A model generated the notes under the pieces. The model worked only from the letters and a program-made list of their open reading frames with translations, did not search any database and had not been told where the DNA came from. A stretch of DNA of 57,710 nucleotides. Origin: an uncultured Clostridia bacterium. GTDB taxonomy: Bacteria; Bacillota; Clostridia; Peptostreptococcales; Anaerovoracaceae. Both the position numbers and the translations under genes were made by a program. The stretch spans positions 1-57,710 of the forward strand of contig CALLHZ010000059.1 in the NCBI GenBank assembly GCA_938009115.1. The letters run 5' to 3'. The stretch's first letter is position 1; each line of letters begins with the position of its first letter. Below, piece by piece: positions 47,127 through 55,984 of this stretch.

Positions 47127-48546
47127 ATACCTTTTCAGATCCCTGCGCGCAGCTCAATCCGAGATTTTTGATTTTATAAGTAAGCGTCTGCCTTGGGATG
47201 CCCAGCAAATCGGCAGCCCGGGTCTTGTTTCCTTCGGATCTTCGGAGCGCGCGGAGGATCAGATCCCTTTCCAAGGATTCCAAGGCCTGAGACAGCGGCA
47301 GGACTTCGCCTGGGTCCTCCCCGTTTCCTTTTGCCGGATGGCCCGCCGGGTCAAACAGTCGCTGGTGCAGATACGACGGAAGATGCTCCGGCCCCAATAT
47401 CTCATCATCTCCGGCAAACTCCACAGCCAGCTCGATGACGTTCTTCAGTTCGCGCACATTGCCTTCCCATCGGTAGTCCAGAAACGCGTCCCGCAGAGGA
47501 CCGGTGATCCCCCGGATATGCTTGCCGTAGAGGTCCTGGAAATGCTTGATGTAATACTCGATGAACAGCTCGATATCCTCCCTGCGCTTTCGCAGAGGCT
47601 GGATCCGGATGATGCTGCTGGAAAAACGATAGAATAGATCCTTGCGCAGGATGTTCCGCTCCATGGCCTCTTCGGGTTCCACATTCATTGCCGCGATGAT
47701 CTTGACGTTCACGGTCTTGTCCCGGTTGTCTCCCAGCGGGCGGAAGGTGCCGTCCTGCAAAACCCGCAGAAGCTTGGCCTGGACATGGTAGGGGATCGCG
47801 TTCAGCTCATCCAGAAAGATGATCCCGCCATCGGCTTCCTCGAACAGGCCTTTCCGATTTTCCGCGCCGGTATAGATCCCGCGTTTCGTGCCAAAAAGAA
47901 TGGATTCCATGAGATTTTCCGGAACGGTCGCGCAGTTGAGCACCACGACCTTGTTTCGAGGGACGCCGCTGTGGGTAATCATGGCCTGGGCAAACAACTC
48001 CTTGCCTGTGCCGGTTTCCCCGTAGATCAACGTGGGATTGGGCAGTTTTGACAACGTCCTTGCCATATCGATGTTTTTGCGCATTTCCGGATTTCGGGTC
48101 TGGATCAGGCTGAAGGTGATGAACCCGGATTCGCGCTGCAGCGTCTCAAGAAATTCATTAAAGATCACATCGCTCTCTTCGCTGTCTACATTTTCGAGCG
48201 GCTCCGCATCCTTGGCCAGCTCCACCACGCCGACGATCTTGCCTCTGCGCCGTATGGGCAACGTTACGTTGTGGGAAACAAATTCGTGGCCCAGATAATC
48301 GTGATAACGCTGGTTTTTCTGAACCACGATCTCTCCTGTGGTCATACAACGGTAAATCGAGCTGTCTTCCCTGGACACATCCGTGTAGACCTCGAAAAAA
48401 TTTTTATTCAGGATATCCTTTGCGGCATATTCGGTCTGAATGTTGGTCCGCGAATCATACCGGGAGTTGAATATGATATGAAACTTGCTGTCAACGATCA
48501 GGATGTAATCCAGACTGTTGAATAAAAAGCTGCCAATGGATAGCAT
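47125..48546 (-). CDS. sigma-54-dependent activator (PAS-AAA+-Fis)
   Basis: 473 residues. The N-terminal PAS-like domain (FLFNSLDYILIVDSKFHIIFN ... YHDYLGHEF ... VVGVVELAKD-like KIVGVVELAKD) senses a signal. The AAA+ domain has Walker A GETGTGKELFA, the sigma-54 contact loop GIYTGA (residues 223-228, in place of GAFTGA), Walker B GGIIFLDELNA, and YRWEGNVRELKN. The C-terminal Fis-type helix-turn-helix is NKTRAADLLGIPRQTLTYKIKNLGL. It resembles RocR-type regulators. The ald-like gene with a -24/-12 promoter starts 169 nt downstream of its stop, so that is the likely target. Confidence 0.92.
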   Translation of the reverse strand: MLSIGSFLFNSLDYILIVDSKFHIIFNSRYDSRTNIQTEYAAKDILNKNFFEVYTDVSREDSSIYRCMTTGEIVVQKNQRYHDYLGHEFVSHNVTLPIRRRGKIVGVVELAKDAEPLENVDSEESDVIFNEFLETLQRESGFITFSLIQTRNPEMRKNIDMARTLSKLPNPTLIYGETGTGKELFAQAMITHSGVPRNKVVVLNCATVPENLMESILFGTKRGIYTGAENRKGLFEEADGGIIFLDELNAIPYHVQAKLLRVLQDGTFRPLGDNRDKTVNVKIIAAMNVEPEEAMERNILRKDLFYRFSSSIIRIQPLRKRREDIELFIEYYIKHFQDLYGKHIRGITGPLRDAFLDYRWEGNVRELKNVIELAVEFAGDDEILGPEHLPSYLHQRLFDPAGHPAKGNGEDPGEVLPLSQALESLERDLILRALRRSEGNKTRAADLLGIPRQTLTYKIKNLGLSCAQGSEKV

Positions 48547-48562
48547 AGGTCATACCTCCCTA

Positions 48563-49987
48563 TCAGCGGAACATGTGCTCAATGCGGTCGATATCTTCCT
48601 GAGGCAGGGATTCCAGCCCCTGCTCCCGACGATAGAGCTGCTCGCTCAGCAGGGCGAATCCGGCTTTGTTGACTTTATAGCGCGACAGGAAGAAGGCGCA
48701 GGAAAGCATGCCGATCGCAGGGAACAATATAAAGATCCGCTCCAGCATGGCCAGCGCAGCGGGAGTCTGCACGCTGAGCGTCGCGTCAAATCCGGAATAC
48801 TCCAGCAGTCCTGTCACCAGCTTCAGCGTCGCGGAAATACCCACAACGGCGATCAGGGATTGAAGGGCCATGAGATTTCCTTCCCGACGCTTGCCGAAGC
48901 GATATTCATCCAGATCTGTCACGTCGTAAAAGTTCGTGTTGCACAGCTGCCAGAAAGCCGCCTGGGCATAGACGCAGCCCAGCACATAAATATACATTTC
49001 CGCCTTGGTGTCGATACCGCGGATCACAAAAAGCACGGCGAGGAGACCCACCCCGGCAGTGGACACCACCAACAGTTCCTTTTTGCCATACTTCAAAGCT
49101 CCTTTTGCCACCACCACGATGAATCCCATTTTAATGATGTTGGTGACGACATATAACGGCGATATAAACGTAGAAGAAATGCCCATCAAGTATACGACGT
49201 AGAATACCATGCAAGCGGTGTAGGTCGAATAGGAGAAACTGATGGCCACCTTGGAGTAAATCAGAAGTCTGTAAGGTCTGATGTGCAGCAGCTGGGAATA
49301 GTCTTTCAGCGTAGACAGGAGGCTTTGCTTTTCCGGCGGAGTCGTAACGACCCGTTCCCGTCCCCGGGTGCTGCTCCAACAGACCATGATCCCCCCGAAG
49401 ACCAAGGCGCTCAATGCTGCCGCAAAGATAAACCAGGCGCTGCTCTCCGGAACGCCTTTCTGCACAAGAAAGGCGATCACTGCCAGGGGCGCCGCGGATC
49501 CGATCAGATCGCCGGTCACACTGAAGATCCTGGAGGTGCTGATCATGCGGATCCGGTCCTCATAGTCTGTGGCCACATCGGCTCCCAAGGCCAGAAAAGC
49601 CACAAAAAACACCGCAAAGGAGGTCCAGTACAAAAACCCGAAGGTCATGTAGTAAGCCATTTGGGCGCCGGGACTTGCCTGGAGATTGTAATAGCAGGCA
49701 AGGAAACTCACGGGCATGGCAAAGGCGCCGAAAAGGATCAGCGGTCTCCTTCGTCCGTAACGGCTTCGCAGGTTGTCGGAAAACCGGCCCACAAGGATGC
49801 TGAACACCGCGTCGGCCATGATCGTCATGGATATGATCGTCCCGGCCCGGCCGGCGTCCATGCCGACGACTCCGGTCAAAAATAAAAGCTGGTACGTGCT
49901 TTGAAAATTGTAATAACAGGCGTCGGGGAGATAACCGACGCCGTATCCGATATGCCTCTTGAATTGTTGTGTCCGCGTTTCTTGCAT
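48563..49987 (-). CDS. GPH/MFS_2-family sugar-cation symporter
   Basis: 474 residues, about 12 membrane helices. GPH family features are GYGVGYLPDACYYNFQSTY near the start, the loop FSDNLRSRYGRRRPLILFG after helix 2, and DVTDLDEYRFGKRREG in the central part. Substrates of the family are glycosides, pentosides and hexuronides with sodium or proton. The gene runs into the sigma-54 activator gene (16-nt gap). No good Shine-Dalgarno is adjacent to the ATG; a GGAGG lies 27 nt upstream with the palindrome CCGCAGCTGCGG in between. Confidence 0.86.
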   Translation of the reverse strand: MQETRTQQFKRHIGYGVGYLPDACYYNFQSTYQLLFLTGVVGMDAGRAGTIISMTIMADAVFSILVGRFSDNLRSRYGRRRPLILFGAFAMPVSFLACYYNLQASPGAQMAYYMTFGFLYWTSFAVFFVAFLALGADVATDYEDRIRMISTSRIFSVTGDLIGSAAPLAVIAFLVQKGVPESSAWFIFAAALSALVFGGIMVCWSSTRGRERVVTTPPEKQSLLSTLKDYSQLLHIRPYRLLIYSKVAISFSYSTYTACMVFYVVYLMGISSTFISPLYVVTNIIKMGFIVVVAKGALKYGKKELLVVSTAGVGLLAVLFVIRGIDTKAEMYIYVLGCVYAQAAFWQLCNTNFYDVTDLDEYRFGKRREGNLMALQSLIAVVGISATLKLVTGLLEYSGFDATLSVQTPAALAMLERIFILFPAIGMLSCAFFLSRYKVNKAGFALLSEQLYRREQGLESLPQEDIDRIEHMFR

Positions 49988-50032
49988 TGCAGCAGGCCCG
50001 CAGCTGCGGACCGACCTCCGTTTCTCCAGGCT

Positions 50033-50581
50033 CTAAGCCTTCTTGACAATAAAGAACAATCCCGCCAGCACCATGCCGATGCCGACCATGGCCCGACTGT
50101 CCACCCAGGGGAAAAATACTTTCACCAGGATCAACCCGCCCATGGCCACGAGGGCCAGACCCAGGACCTTCCCTGAATCCCGGTTCTTATCCTTGACAGG
50201 CGCGGGCACAGGATTGCCGGCAAACGGGGGCGCGGACTGAATTTCGGGCGGGCTGTCCGGCTCCTCTTCGCGAGGCATATTCCCGGAAGCCCGATTTTCG
50301 TATTGTGTGCCATCCGTCGCCACATAGGAAGGACTGCCGCCTTCACCGGCAACCGGCGCTGCAGATCCGGCCGTCTGGAGCGTCCCGGAGACTGGCTCCG
50401 AAGGGATCACCAGCGCCGCGATGAGATAAAACAGAAGCCCCGCGCCGTACACCAGGGTGAACAGCACGAAAAGGAGTCTGACGACCAGCGAATCGACTTT
50501 GAAATATTCGGCGAGCCCTCCGCAAACCCCGAAAAGTGCCTTGTCATTTTGCGACTTGTAAAGTCTGTTCTTTGTTTCCAT
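50033..50581 (-). CDS. PspC-domain membrane protein
   Basis: 182 residues. The N-terminal PspC domain reads KALFGVCGGLAEYFKVDSLVVRLLF, then a TM segment FVLFTLVYGAGLLFYLIAALVIP. A Pro/Glu-rich linker follows, then a second hydrophobic region of two helices (VLGLALVAMGGLILVKVFF; GIGMVLAGLFFIV). PspC proteins stabilise stressed membranes or act with toxins in E. coli; here the role is unassigned. The start is the ATG after GAAAGGAT. It follows the GH25 lipoprotein by 17 nt and ends the operon. Confidence 0.85.
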   Translation of the reverse strand: METKNRLYKSQNDKALFGVCGGLAEYFKVDSLVVRLLFVLFTLVYGAGLLFYLIAALVIPSEPVSGTLQTAGSAAPVAGEGGSPSYVATDGTQYENRASGNMPREEEPDSPPEIQSAPPFAGNPVPAPVKDKNRDSGKVLGLALVAMGGLILVKVFFPWVDSRAMVGIGMVLAGLFFIVKKA

Positions 50582-50598
50582 TGTGATCGATCCTTTCT

Positions 50599-51582
50599 CT
50601 AATCCTGACCGTAGTCCACAAAACTGATGTTCAGATCCACCGGACCCGCGATCCCCTCCACGCGTCCGTTGTTGGTATATTGCCACATCTGATATTCATA
50701 CGGAAAAAACGGCCTGTTGAAGTACTGGGCAAACCACTTGTCGTACTCCGTGAGCCTAGTCAGGTCCAGCTCTTCCATGAACCACCGGATGTTGCAGTAA
50801 AGCATAGGCGTATAACCTGCTTCCCGTATCGTCTCGCAAAAAGCGACGGTGATATCCGTCTGCTCGTCCCGGGTAAGGGATGCGGTCCGGGCGGAAGAAG
50901 AAGCCGGATCCTCCAGATCCAGCACCACCGGCCAGGTGATATCATGATCCCGCATATTCTCCAGTACGAACTCCGCCTCTTCGATGGCTTCTTCCACGGA
51001 AATGGCCTGAGTCACAAAATATACACCGACAGCCACGCCTTCTTTCAGCGCGCCTTCGATGTTTTCTTCATAAAGCTCATCCAATACGAGGCCACCCTTG
51101 TCGTACCCCCGGTAGCCTAGGCGGATGATGGCATATTCTACGCCGTCGGACGCAACTTTATCCCAATCGACGGTCTTTTGATACCTGGAAATATCGATGC
51201 CCTTGATGGAAATCGTCTTGCCGCCCTGAACGTAAGCGACTTCCCGGTGCGCTGTGCCCAGTTCCACGAGATTGTCCCAATTATAGTCAGAGCGGGGCAA
51301 GTCCGGATCCACCGGTTCAAAGACAAACTTGCCGTCGCGGTCTTTATAGACGACTACGTCCCCGAAAAAACGCTGGGCAAACTCCCAGACAGTATTGCTT
51401 TCCGTGGCATACCGGTATATTTCTTCCCGGGTGACGACCACGCTGCCTTCCGGGATCTCCTCAGCGGGGGGCTTTGCATCGGCAGGTTCCGAAGGATCCT
51501 GGACCGCGCATCCCGAAAAAGCGCCTGCGCTCAAAACCAGCACAGCGATAAAAATTGCTTTGATTTTCTTTCCCGTGCTCAT
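50599..51582 (-). CDS. GH25-family lysozyme lipoprotein
   Basis: 327 residues. A lipobox (LSAGAFSGCAVQD) anchors it outside. After a ~100-residue N-terminal region with VVVTREEIYRYA, the GH25 barrel has KGIDISRYQKTVDWDKVASDGVEYA (D-x-S at the start), YAIIRLGYRG, and the catalytic acid region TWPVVLDLEDP (D-x-E), ending MWQYTNNGRVEGIAGPVDLNISF. It should hydrolyse peptidoglycan N-acetylmuramic bonds at the wall. The ATG overlaps the dhaL stop by 4 nt, so an unrelated function is coupled. Confidence 0.9.
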   Translation of the reverse strand: MSTGKKIKAIFIAVLVLSAGAFSGCAVQDPSEPADAKPPAEEIPEGSVVVTREEIYRYATESNTVWEFAQRFFGDVVVYKDRDGKFVFEPVDPDLPRSDYNWDNLVELGTAHREVAYVQGGKTISIKGIDISRYQKTVDWDKVASDGVEYAIIRLGYRGYDKGGLVLDELYEENIEGALKEGVAVGVYFVTQAISVEEAIEEAEFVLENMRDHDITWPVVLDLEDPASSSARTASLTRDEQTDITVAFCETIREAGYTPMLYCNIRWFMEELDLTRLTEYDKWFAQYFNRPFFPYEYQMWQYTNNGRVEGIAGPVDLNISFVDYGQD

Positions 51583-52205
51583 CCGGCGCCTCCAAGATTA
51601 TCGGCAATGGCTTCGATGATCAGCTTGCCGGCCACAGACCCGCCGTCCAGCAGGCCGATGCCCTTCTCGCCGTAGTACACAGCCCTTCCGTGGACCGGCT
51701 TCATCCCTTTTGTCGACTCCGAGCCCTCCGCAGCAGCCCGGGCTGCAAGCGCATAGGCCTCTGCAGGCGATTTATCCTCGTTTTCCTTCAGCGTCTGCAC
51801 AGCAGGGCAAAGCGCGTCCAGAACAGTTTTTTCTCCTGGCTTTGAGCCCGCTTTTTCCATGATCAGCCCCAGGCCCTTGTCCAACGCCTGATTCATTTCC
51901 CGAAAGTCAGCCGACTCTTTGCCTTTGAGCGCGCGAGCCATGCCCATCATACCCAAAGAAAGGATCGTGCCCAAAGAAGAAGGCGCCGCCTCGTTGAAAA
52001 CCGAGCTGCTTTTCATGAAGAGCTTTCCGAGATCCGTTTCGCCGGTATCCTCCAGAAATTCTTTCACGGCGCGAAAACCTCCGCTCATGGAAATACCCAG
52101 GTCGCCGTCACCGTTCTGCTGATCCAGTTCGATCAAATACTCCTTGTGAACGTCCATCACGGCGCTGATGGCGCCGAACACTTCCGCCAGTTTTTTGCGA
52201 TCCAT
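51579..52205 (-). CDS. dhaL: dihydroxyacetone kinase subunit DhaL-like
   Basis: 208 residues. The ADP-Mg site is ELDQQNGDGDLGISMSGGF (Asp pairs), and SSLGTILSLGMMGMARAL and GSESTKGMKPVHGRAVYYGEKGIGLLDGGS close the nucleotide pocket. DhaL provides phosphate to the DhaK-bound substrate, from ATP in this two-component form or from DhaM in PTS types; no dhaM is present here. It starts 10 nt after dhaK. Confidence 0.9.
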   Translation of the reverse strand: MDRKKLAEVFGAISAVMDVHKEYLIELDQQNGDGDLGISMSGGFRAVKEFLEDTGETDLGKLFMKSSSVFNEAAPSSLGTILSLGMMGMARALKGKESADFREMNQALDKGLGLIMEKAGSKPGEKTVLDALCPAVQTLKENEDKSPAEAYALAARAAAEGSESTKGMKPVHGRAVYYGEKGIGLLDGGSVAGKLIIEAIADNLGGAG

Positions 52206-52215
52206 GGATGTCCTC

Positions 52216-53256
52216 CTATTTGTTGGCGTTGGTATAAAACGGCGTGGAAGCCGGATAGCGCATCAGTTCTTTGAATTCTTCGTCCAGTTTGAATATCGTG
52301 ACAGACAGTCCGGCCATCTCCATGGATGTGGCGTATTCTCCGATATGAGGCATAAAGACTGAAACCTTCTGCTCGTCCAAAAGCCGGTGCACCTGCCGGT
52401 AAACCAGCAGCAATTCCTCCATGGGCGTTGCTCCCAGGCCATTCACCATGACGGATACTTCGTCTCCCGCTTCCAGCGGCATATCGCGCTGAATGGTCTC
52501 CAGGATCAGGCGTCCGGTCTCGTCGGCGGTTTTCATTTTTTCCACCTGGATCCCCGGCTCTCCGTGGATGCCCATTCCGATTTCCATTTCATCTTCTTCG
52601 ATATTGAATGTGGGTTTTCCCACTTCCGGAACGATGCAAGGCGACAGGGCGATCCCCATGGTGCGGATCTGACCCAGCGCCCGCTGCGCGATATCGGCCA
52701 CCTCATCCAAGGTCTTGCCCAAAGCCGCTGCAGCGCCGGCGATTTTGAAAGCGTAGACCATTCCGGCGACGCCGCGTCTCTTGCTTTCTTCTCCTTTCGG
52801 AGAGGAGGCCACGTCATCGGCCACCAGCACCGTCCTGGTCCTGATATCATCAAAGTCCGCCGCCTCGCAGGCCATATCGAAATTGAGGCGGTCTCCGCCG
52901 TAATTTCCGTAAAGGCAAAGGACGCCGCCGCCCTTGTCGCAGGCGCGGATCATCTCTTCCATCTTCTGCGCCGAGGGGGAAGCAAACACGTTGCCCACAG
53001 CGCATCCATCCAGCATCCCGGCGCCCACATAGCCCAAAAATACAGGAAGGTGGCCGCTCCCGCCGGCCGTCACGATACCGACTTTCCCTTCGCAGACAGG
53101 CGCTTTTGATACAAGGATCCTCCGGTCGCCATTTAAAAATCCTACTTGATTTCCATAGGCAAGAACGATCCCGTCCATGACTTCATCGACGAATCGCTCC
53201 GGTTGATTCATGATTTTTTTCATCTGTCTGCTCCTTTCAACGGTAAAAAACGACAA
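52216..53256 (-). CDS. dhaK: dihydroxyacetone kinase subunit DhaK-like
   Basis: 346 residues. The substrate pocket reads ITAGGSGHLPVFLGYVGAGMLDG, with the conserved His but Leu where classic DhaK has Glu (GSGHEP). YGGDRLNFDMA holds the base Asp, and GMGIHGEPG the covalent-binding His. The family phosphorylates dihydroxyacetone, and some members erythrulose. The Glu-to-Leu change and the neighbours (glycine decarboxylase and an AcoX-like kinase) suggest a non-classical ketose; that is inference. The SD AAAGGAG precedes the ATG. Confidence 0.88.
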   Translation of the reverse strand: MSFFTVERSRQMKKIMNQPERFVDEVMDGIVLAYGNQVGFLNGDRRILVSKAPVCEGKVGIVTAGGSGHLPVFLGYVGAGMLDGCAVGNVFASPSAQKMEEMIRACDKGGGVLCLYGNYGGDRLNFDMACEAADFDDIRTRTVLVADDVASSPKGEESKRRGVAGMVYAFKIAGAAAALGKTLDEVADIAQRALGQIRTMGIALSPCIVPEVGKPTFNIEEDEMEIGMGIHGEPGIQVEKMKTADETGRLILETIQRDMPLEAGDEVSVMVNGLGATPMEELLLVYRQVHRLLDEQKVSVFMPHIGEYATSMEMAGLSVTIFKLDEEFKELMRYPASTPFYTNANK

Positions 53257-53266
53257 ATTTCTGTCG
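53245..53266 (-). terminator. weak hairpin between AcoX-like and dhaK genes
   Basis: CGACA (53251-53255) can pair with TGTCG (53262-53266), followed on the minus strand by TTTTTT. The 5-bp stem is too weak for full termination and may only attenuate. Confidence 0.35.
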
Positions 53267-53303
53267 CTCAGATTGTATCACAGGGGATGGGATAAAACAA
53301 CGT

Positions 53304-54407
53304 TTATTCGGCCTTGGCCACGGTGTACTGCTCGTATCCCGTGATCACCCGGTAATAGCCCGACAACTGCCGGTCCAGCGCCGCAGACCCGGTATCCAGG
53401 CGTAGAGCCCGCCCGCCCAGGGCAGCCATTTTCATCTGCGTGGCCACGACGATGATATTTTCCTTACCGATTTTTTGCAGGACGGCCGGCGTCAGCTGCT
53501 GATTGCCGCGCCCCAGCAAAAAGCCCTGGCCGCCGGTGACCGTGAGGATCAATTTCAGCGGGCGCCCTTCCGCAAGGGAAAGGATCCGCTCTCCGTACAC
53601 ATCACTCTCCACCAGGCTCCTGTTGCAGATCATATCCACGCCGATCAGTGTATTGGGAAGCGCAAGACGTTCCATGATACTGCGCGTTGTAGTACCGGCG
53701 CCGATCAGATAGCAGGTATCCGGCAGCATCTCGCTGATGACCGCGCCGGCAATGGCGTGCGCCGATGCGGCCTCCGACAGCGGGCTGGGCGCTTTTCTTC
53801 CCTGCATCAGCCTTCTCTCCAGGGGAATGGTAAGATACCCGCGCAAACGCACGTCCACACGGCCTTGCCGGTACAGATCCTCGTCGATATCCAGCACCTC
53901 GGCCTCCTCGTAAGCGGCAACGGCGCCGGATAGGCAGGCCCGCGTCAGTTCTCCGGCGGCTTTGGGCGTTGCCGCATAGACCGGAGAATAAATTTTGACC
54001 CCTGCAGGGATCCCCAGCACCGGCTGCTTTTCGCCCACGGCTTCATAGACATCCGCCGCAGTGCCGTCGCCGCCTGCAAACAGGATCATCGAGACGCCTT
54101 CCTTTACAAGCTTTTTTGCCAGTGCTCTGGTGTCTTCAGCGCCGGACCGGCCGGGGGCCGGATGCAGGATCTTTGTGCGAAAGCCCAGGGACGCTGCGCA
54201 CTGTTCCCCCAGCGCGCCCCCTCCGGTACAGATCAGCAGATCACTCTGCATGGGGATCAGCTCTGTCAGGGCCTCTGCTGCGCGGTCGTTGGAAAGAGGC
54301 TCCGCGCCGCGGCGCAGAGCCTCCTCGATCATTCCGTCCGTGCCCTTAAGGCCCACGCTTCCGCCAAGTCCCGCAACAGGGTTCACGATCAGTCCGATTT
54401 TAGTCAT
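53304..54407 (-). CDS. ATP-NAD kinase-like protein (AcoX/DUF3170-type)
   Basis: 367 residues. The N-terminal part has IGLIVNPVAGLGGSVGLKG and the GGDGTAADV signature of the NAD/diacylglycerol kinase fold. The C-terminal ~130 residues (GVDMICNRSLVESDVYGERIL ... GGQGFLLGRGNQQLTP) match the AcoX-like group, which appears with acetoin and related catabolic operons and has no proven activity to my knowledge. The ATG overlaps the gcvPB stop by 8 nt, and dhaK follows. A small-molecule kinase or regulator role in this operon is inferred. Confidence 0.82.
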   Translation of the reverse strand: MTKIGLIVNPVAGLGGSVGLKGTDGMIEEALRRGAEPLSNDRAAEALTELIPMQSDLLICTGGGALGEQCAASLGFRTKILHPAPGRSGAEDTRALAKKLVKEGVSMILFAGGDGTAADVYEAVGEKQPVLGIPAGVKIYSPVYAATPKAAGELTRACLSGAVAAYEEAEVLDIDEDLYRQGRVDVRLRGYLTIPLERRLMQGRKAPSPLSEAASAHAIAGAVISEMLPDTCYLIGAGTTTRSIMERLALPNTLIGVDMICNRSLVESDVYGERILSLAEGRPLKLILTVTGGQGFLLGRGNQQLTPAVLQKIGKENIIVVATQMKMAALGGRALRLDTGSAALDRQLSGYYRVITGYEQYTVAKAE

Positions 54408-55965
54408 TGTACTTCCTGTTGTAGATCTTCCAGGTGATGGCCCAGCCTGCGGGATCGTCCATCCAGGTTTCATCCACCTGATGGATCGTGCTGCGATGAG
54501 GCGCCGTTTTCACCACTTCGGGATTTTCATAGCATTCCCGAATAATGTAAGCTACAGTGTCAGCATATTCGTCGATATCCTTCTTCGACGGAGATTCCGT
54601 GGGCTCCAGGGTAATCGGCTCCGGCAGATAATACGGGTGGTGAGAGGTCCAGAAGTGCATGCCGAAATCCATCATGCGCCGCTGCACATCGCCGGAAGTG
54701 ACTCCGGTATCCTTTGTGACCTGCTCCATCGTGTAGCGGCACTGTTCGACCCGCTGATTGTTGCCGTCCTCATAATAGGCCGATACGCCGGGGATGCTCA
54801 TCATTCGCTTGAAGAGGTAGTTATTGTTGAGCACCGCTGTTTTTGTCGCCTGCCACAGGCCGTTGGGCCCCAGCATGCGGATCCAGCAATAGGCCCGAAG
54901 GACCACAGGCGCTACGCCCATGAATTCCCGAACCTTTGACACACCATACTTCTTATCGGCAAAGCTTTCGTCCAAATAGTATTTTTTCCCGTCGAACTCT
55001 ACGGCGGGCACCGGCAGGAATGGGATCAGCTTCTCCACGACGCCGGTGGCGCCGCAGGCAGGTCCGCTGCAGCCATGGGGAGACGAAAATGTCTTGTGCA
55101 GGTTGAAATGACACATATCGAAGCCGGCTTCCTTCGCCCGGGCCACGCCCAGGACCGCATTGCCGTTGGCCTGGTCGTAGCAACACAACGCCCCTACGGA
55201 GTGCGCATGCTTGACCAGTTCCCCGATCTGGCCGTTATACAGGCCCGTGTCTTCAGGATTGGCCACCATGAAAGCCGCTGTCTTTTCCGTGCAAACGGCC
55301 TTGAAGGCTTCCGGATCAGGCAATCCGGTTTCGGGATCCGGCTGAAGATAAACGATCTTGTACCCGGTGACCACCGGCGCCGCCGCATCGGAAGGATGGG
55401 AATACAGCGTCGTGATCACTTCGTTTCTTTCCTCGCCCCGGCTCTCAAAATAAGCGCGCACCATGGAAGCCATCAGGAAAATGGCCTGGGACCCGCCGCC
55501 GGGCTGGAAGGTGAACTTATCCAGGCCCGAAATTTGCCTCATGTATTGATCAGTCTCATAATATATCTGCAGGATCCCCTGAGCTGTGTCTGCGTCCTGA
55601 AGCGGATGCATGTCGCAGATTTTTTTTGCCAGCTGCTCGTTCACTTTGGGGCTGTATTTCATCGTGCAAGTCCCCTGGCCGATCTCGATGTTCACATCGG
55701 CGCCCAGGGTCATCTGGGACAGGCGCATATAATGACGCAACACTCTGTTTTGCGACATTTCGGGAAGCGCGGGCTTTTCCCTGCGCCGGAGGCTTTCCGG
55801 CAGATCGGAAACACCGTCGCCCACGGCGGCTGCCACAGCGGGAGCGGCTTTGGGAACGGAGACACCCCGTTCGCCCGGCGTGCTCAGTTCAAATATGATC
55901 GGTTCATCCCATTTCGCCTGGTGGAAGTTGGTCCGCACCTTGCTGGATCTGTCAATTCTTTTCAT
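54400..55965 (-). CDS. gcvPB: glycine dehydrogenase (decarboxylating) subunit 2
   Basis: 521 residues. PLP-binding Lys is in CHFNLHKTFSSPHG. VNIEIGQGTCTMKYSPKVNEQL and FTFQPGGGSQAIFLM mark the GcvP C-terminal half. With GcvPA it decarboxylates glycine and passes aminomethyl to the lipoyl H-protein. The start follows GGGAGAG by 5 nt. gcvT, gcvH and lpd are not in the window. The two-gene form is usual in Firmicutes. Confidence 0.94.
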   Translation of the reverse strand: MKRIDRSSKVRTNFHQAKWDEPIIFELSTPGERGVSVPKAAPAVAAAVGDGVSDLPESLRRREKPALPEMSQNRVLRHYMRLSQMTLGADVNIEIGQGTCTMKYSPKVNEQLAKKICDMHPLQDADTAQGILQIYYETDQYMRQISGLDKFTFQPGGGSQAIFLMASMVRAYFESRGEERNEVITTLYSHPSDAAAPVVTGYKIVYLQPDPETGLPDPEAFKAVCTEKTAAFMVANPEDTGLYNGQIGELVKHAHSVGALCCYDQANGNAVLGVARAKEAGFDMCHFNLHKTFSSPHGCSGPACGATGVVEKLIPFLPVPAVEFDGKKYYLDESFADKKYGVSKVREFMGVAPVVLRAYCWIRMLGPNGLWQATKTAVLNNNYLFKRMMSIPGVSAYYEDGNNQRVEQCRYTMEQVTKDTGVTSGDVQRRMMDFGMHFWTSHHPYYLPEPITLEPTESPSKKDIDEYADTVAYIIRECYENPEVVKTAPHRSTIHQVDETWMDDPAGWAITWKIYNRKYND

Positions 55966-55984
55966 GGTACTCTCCCTTCTCCGG

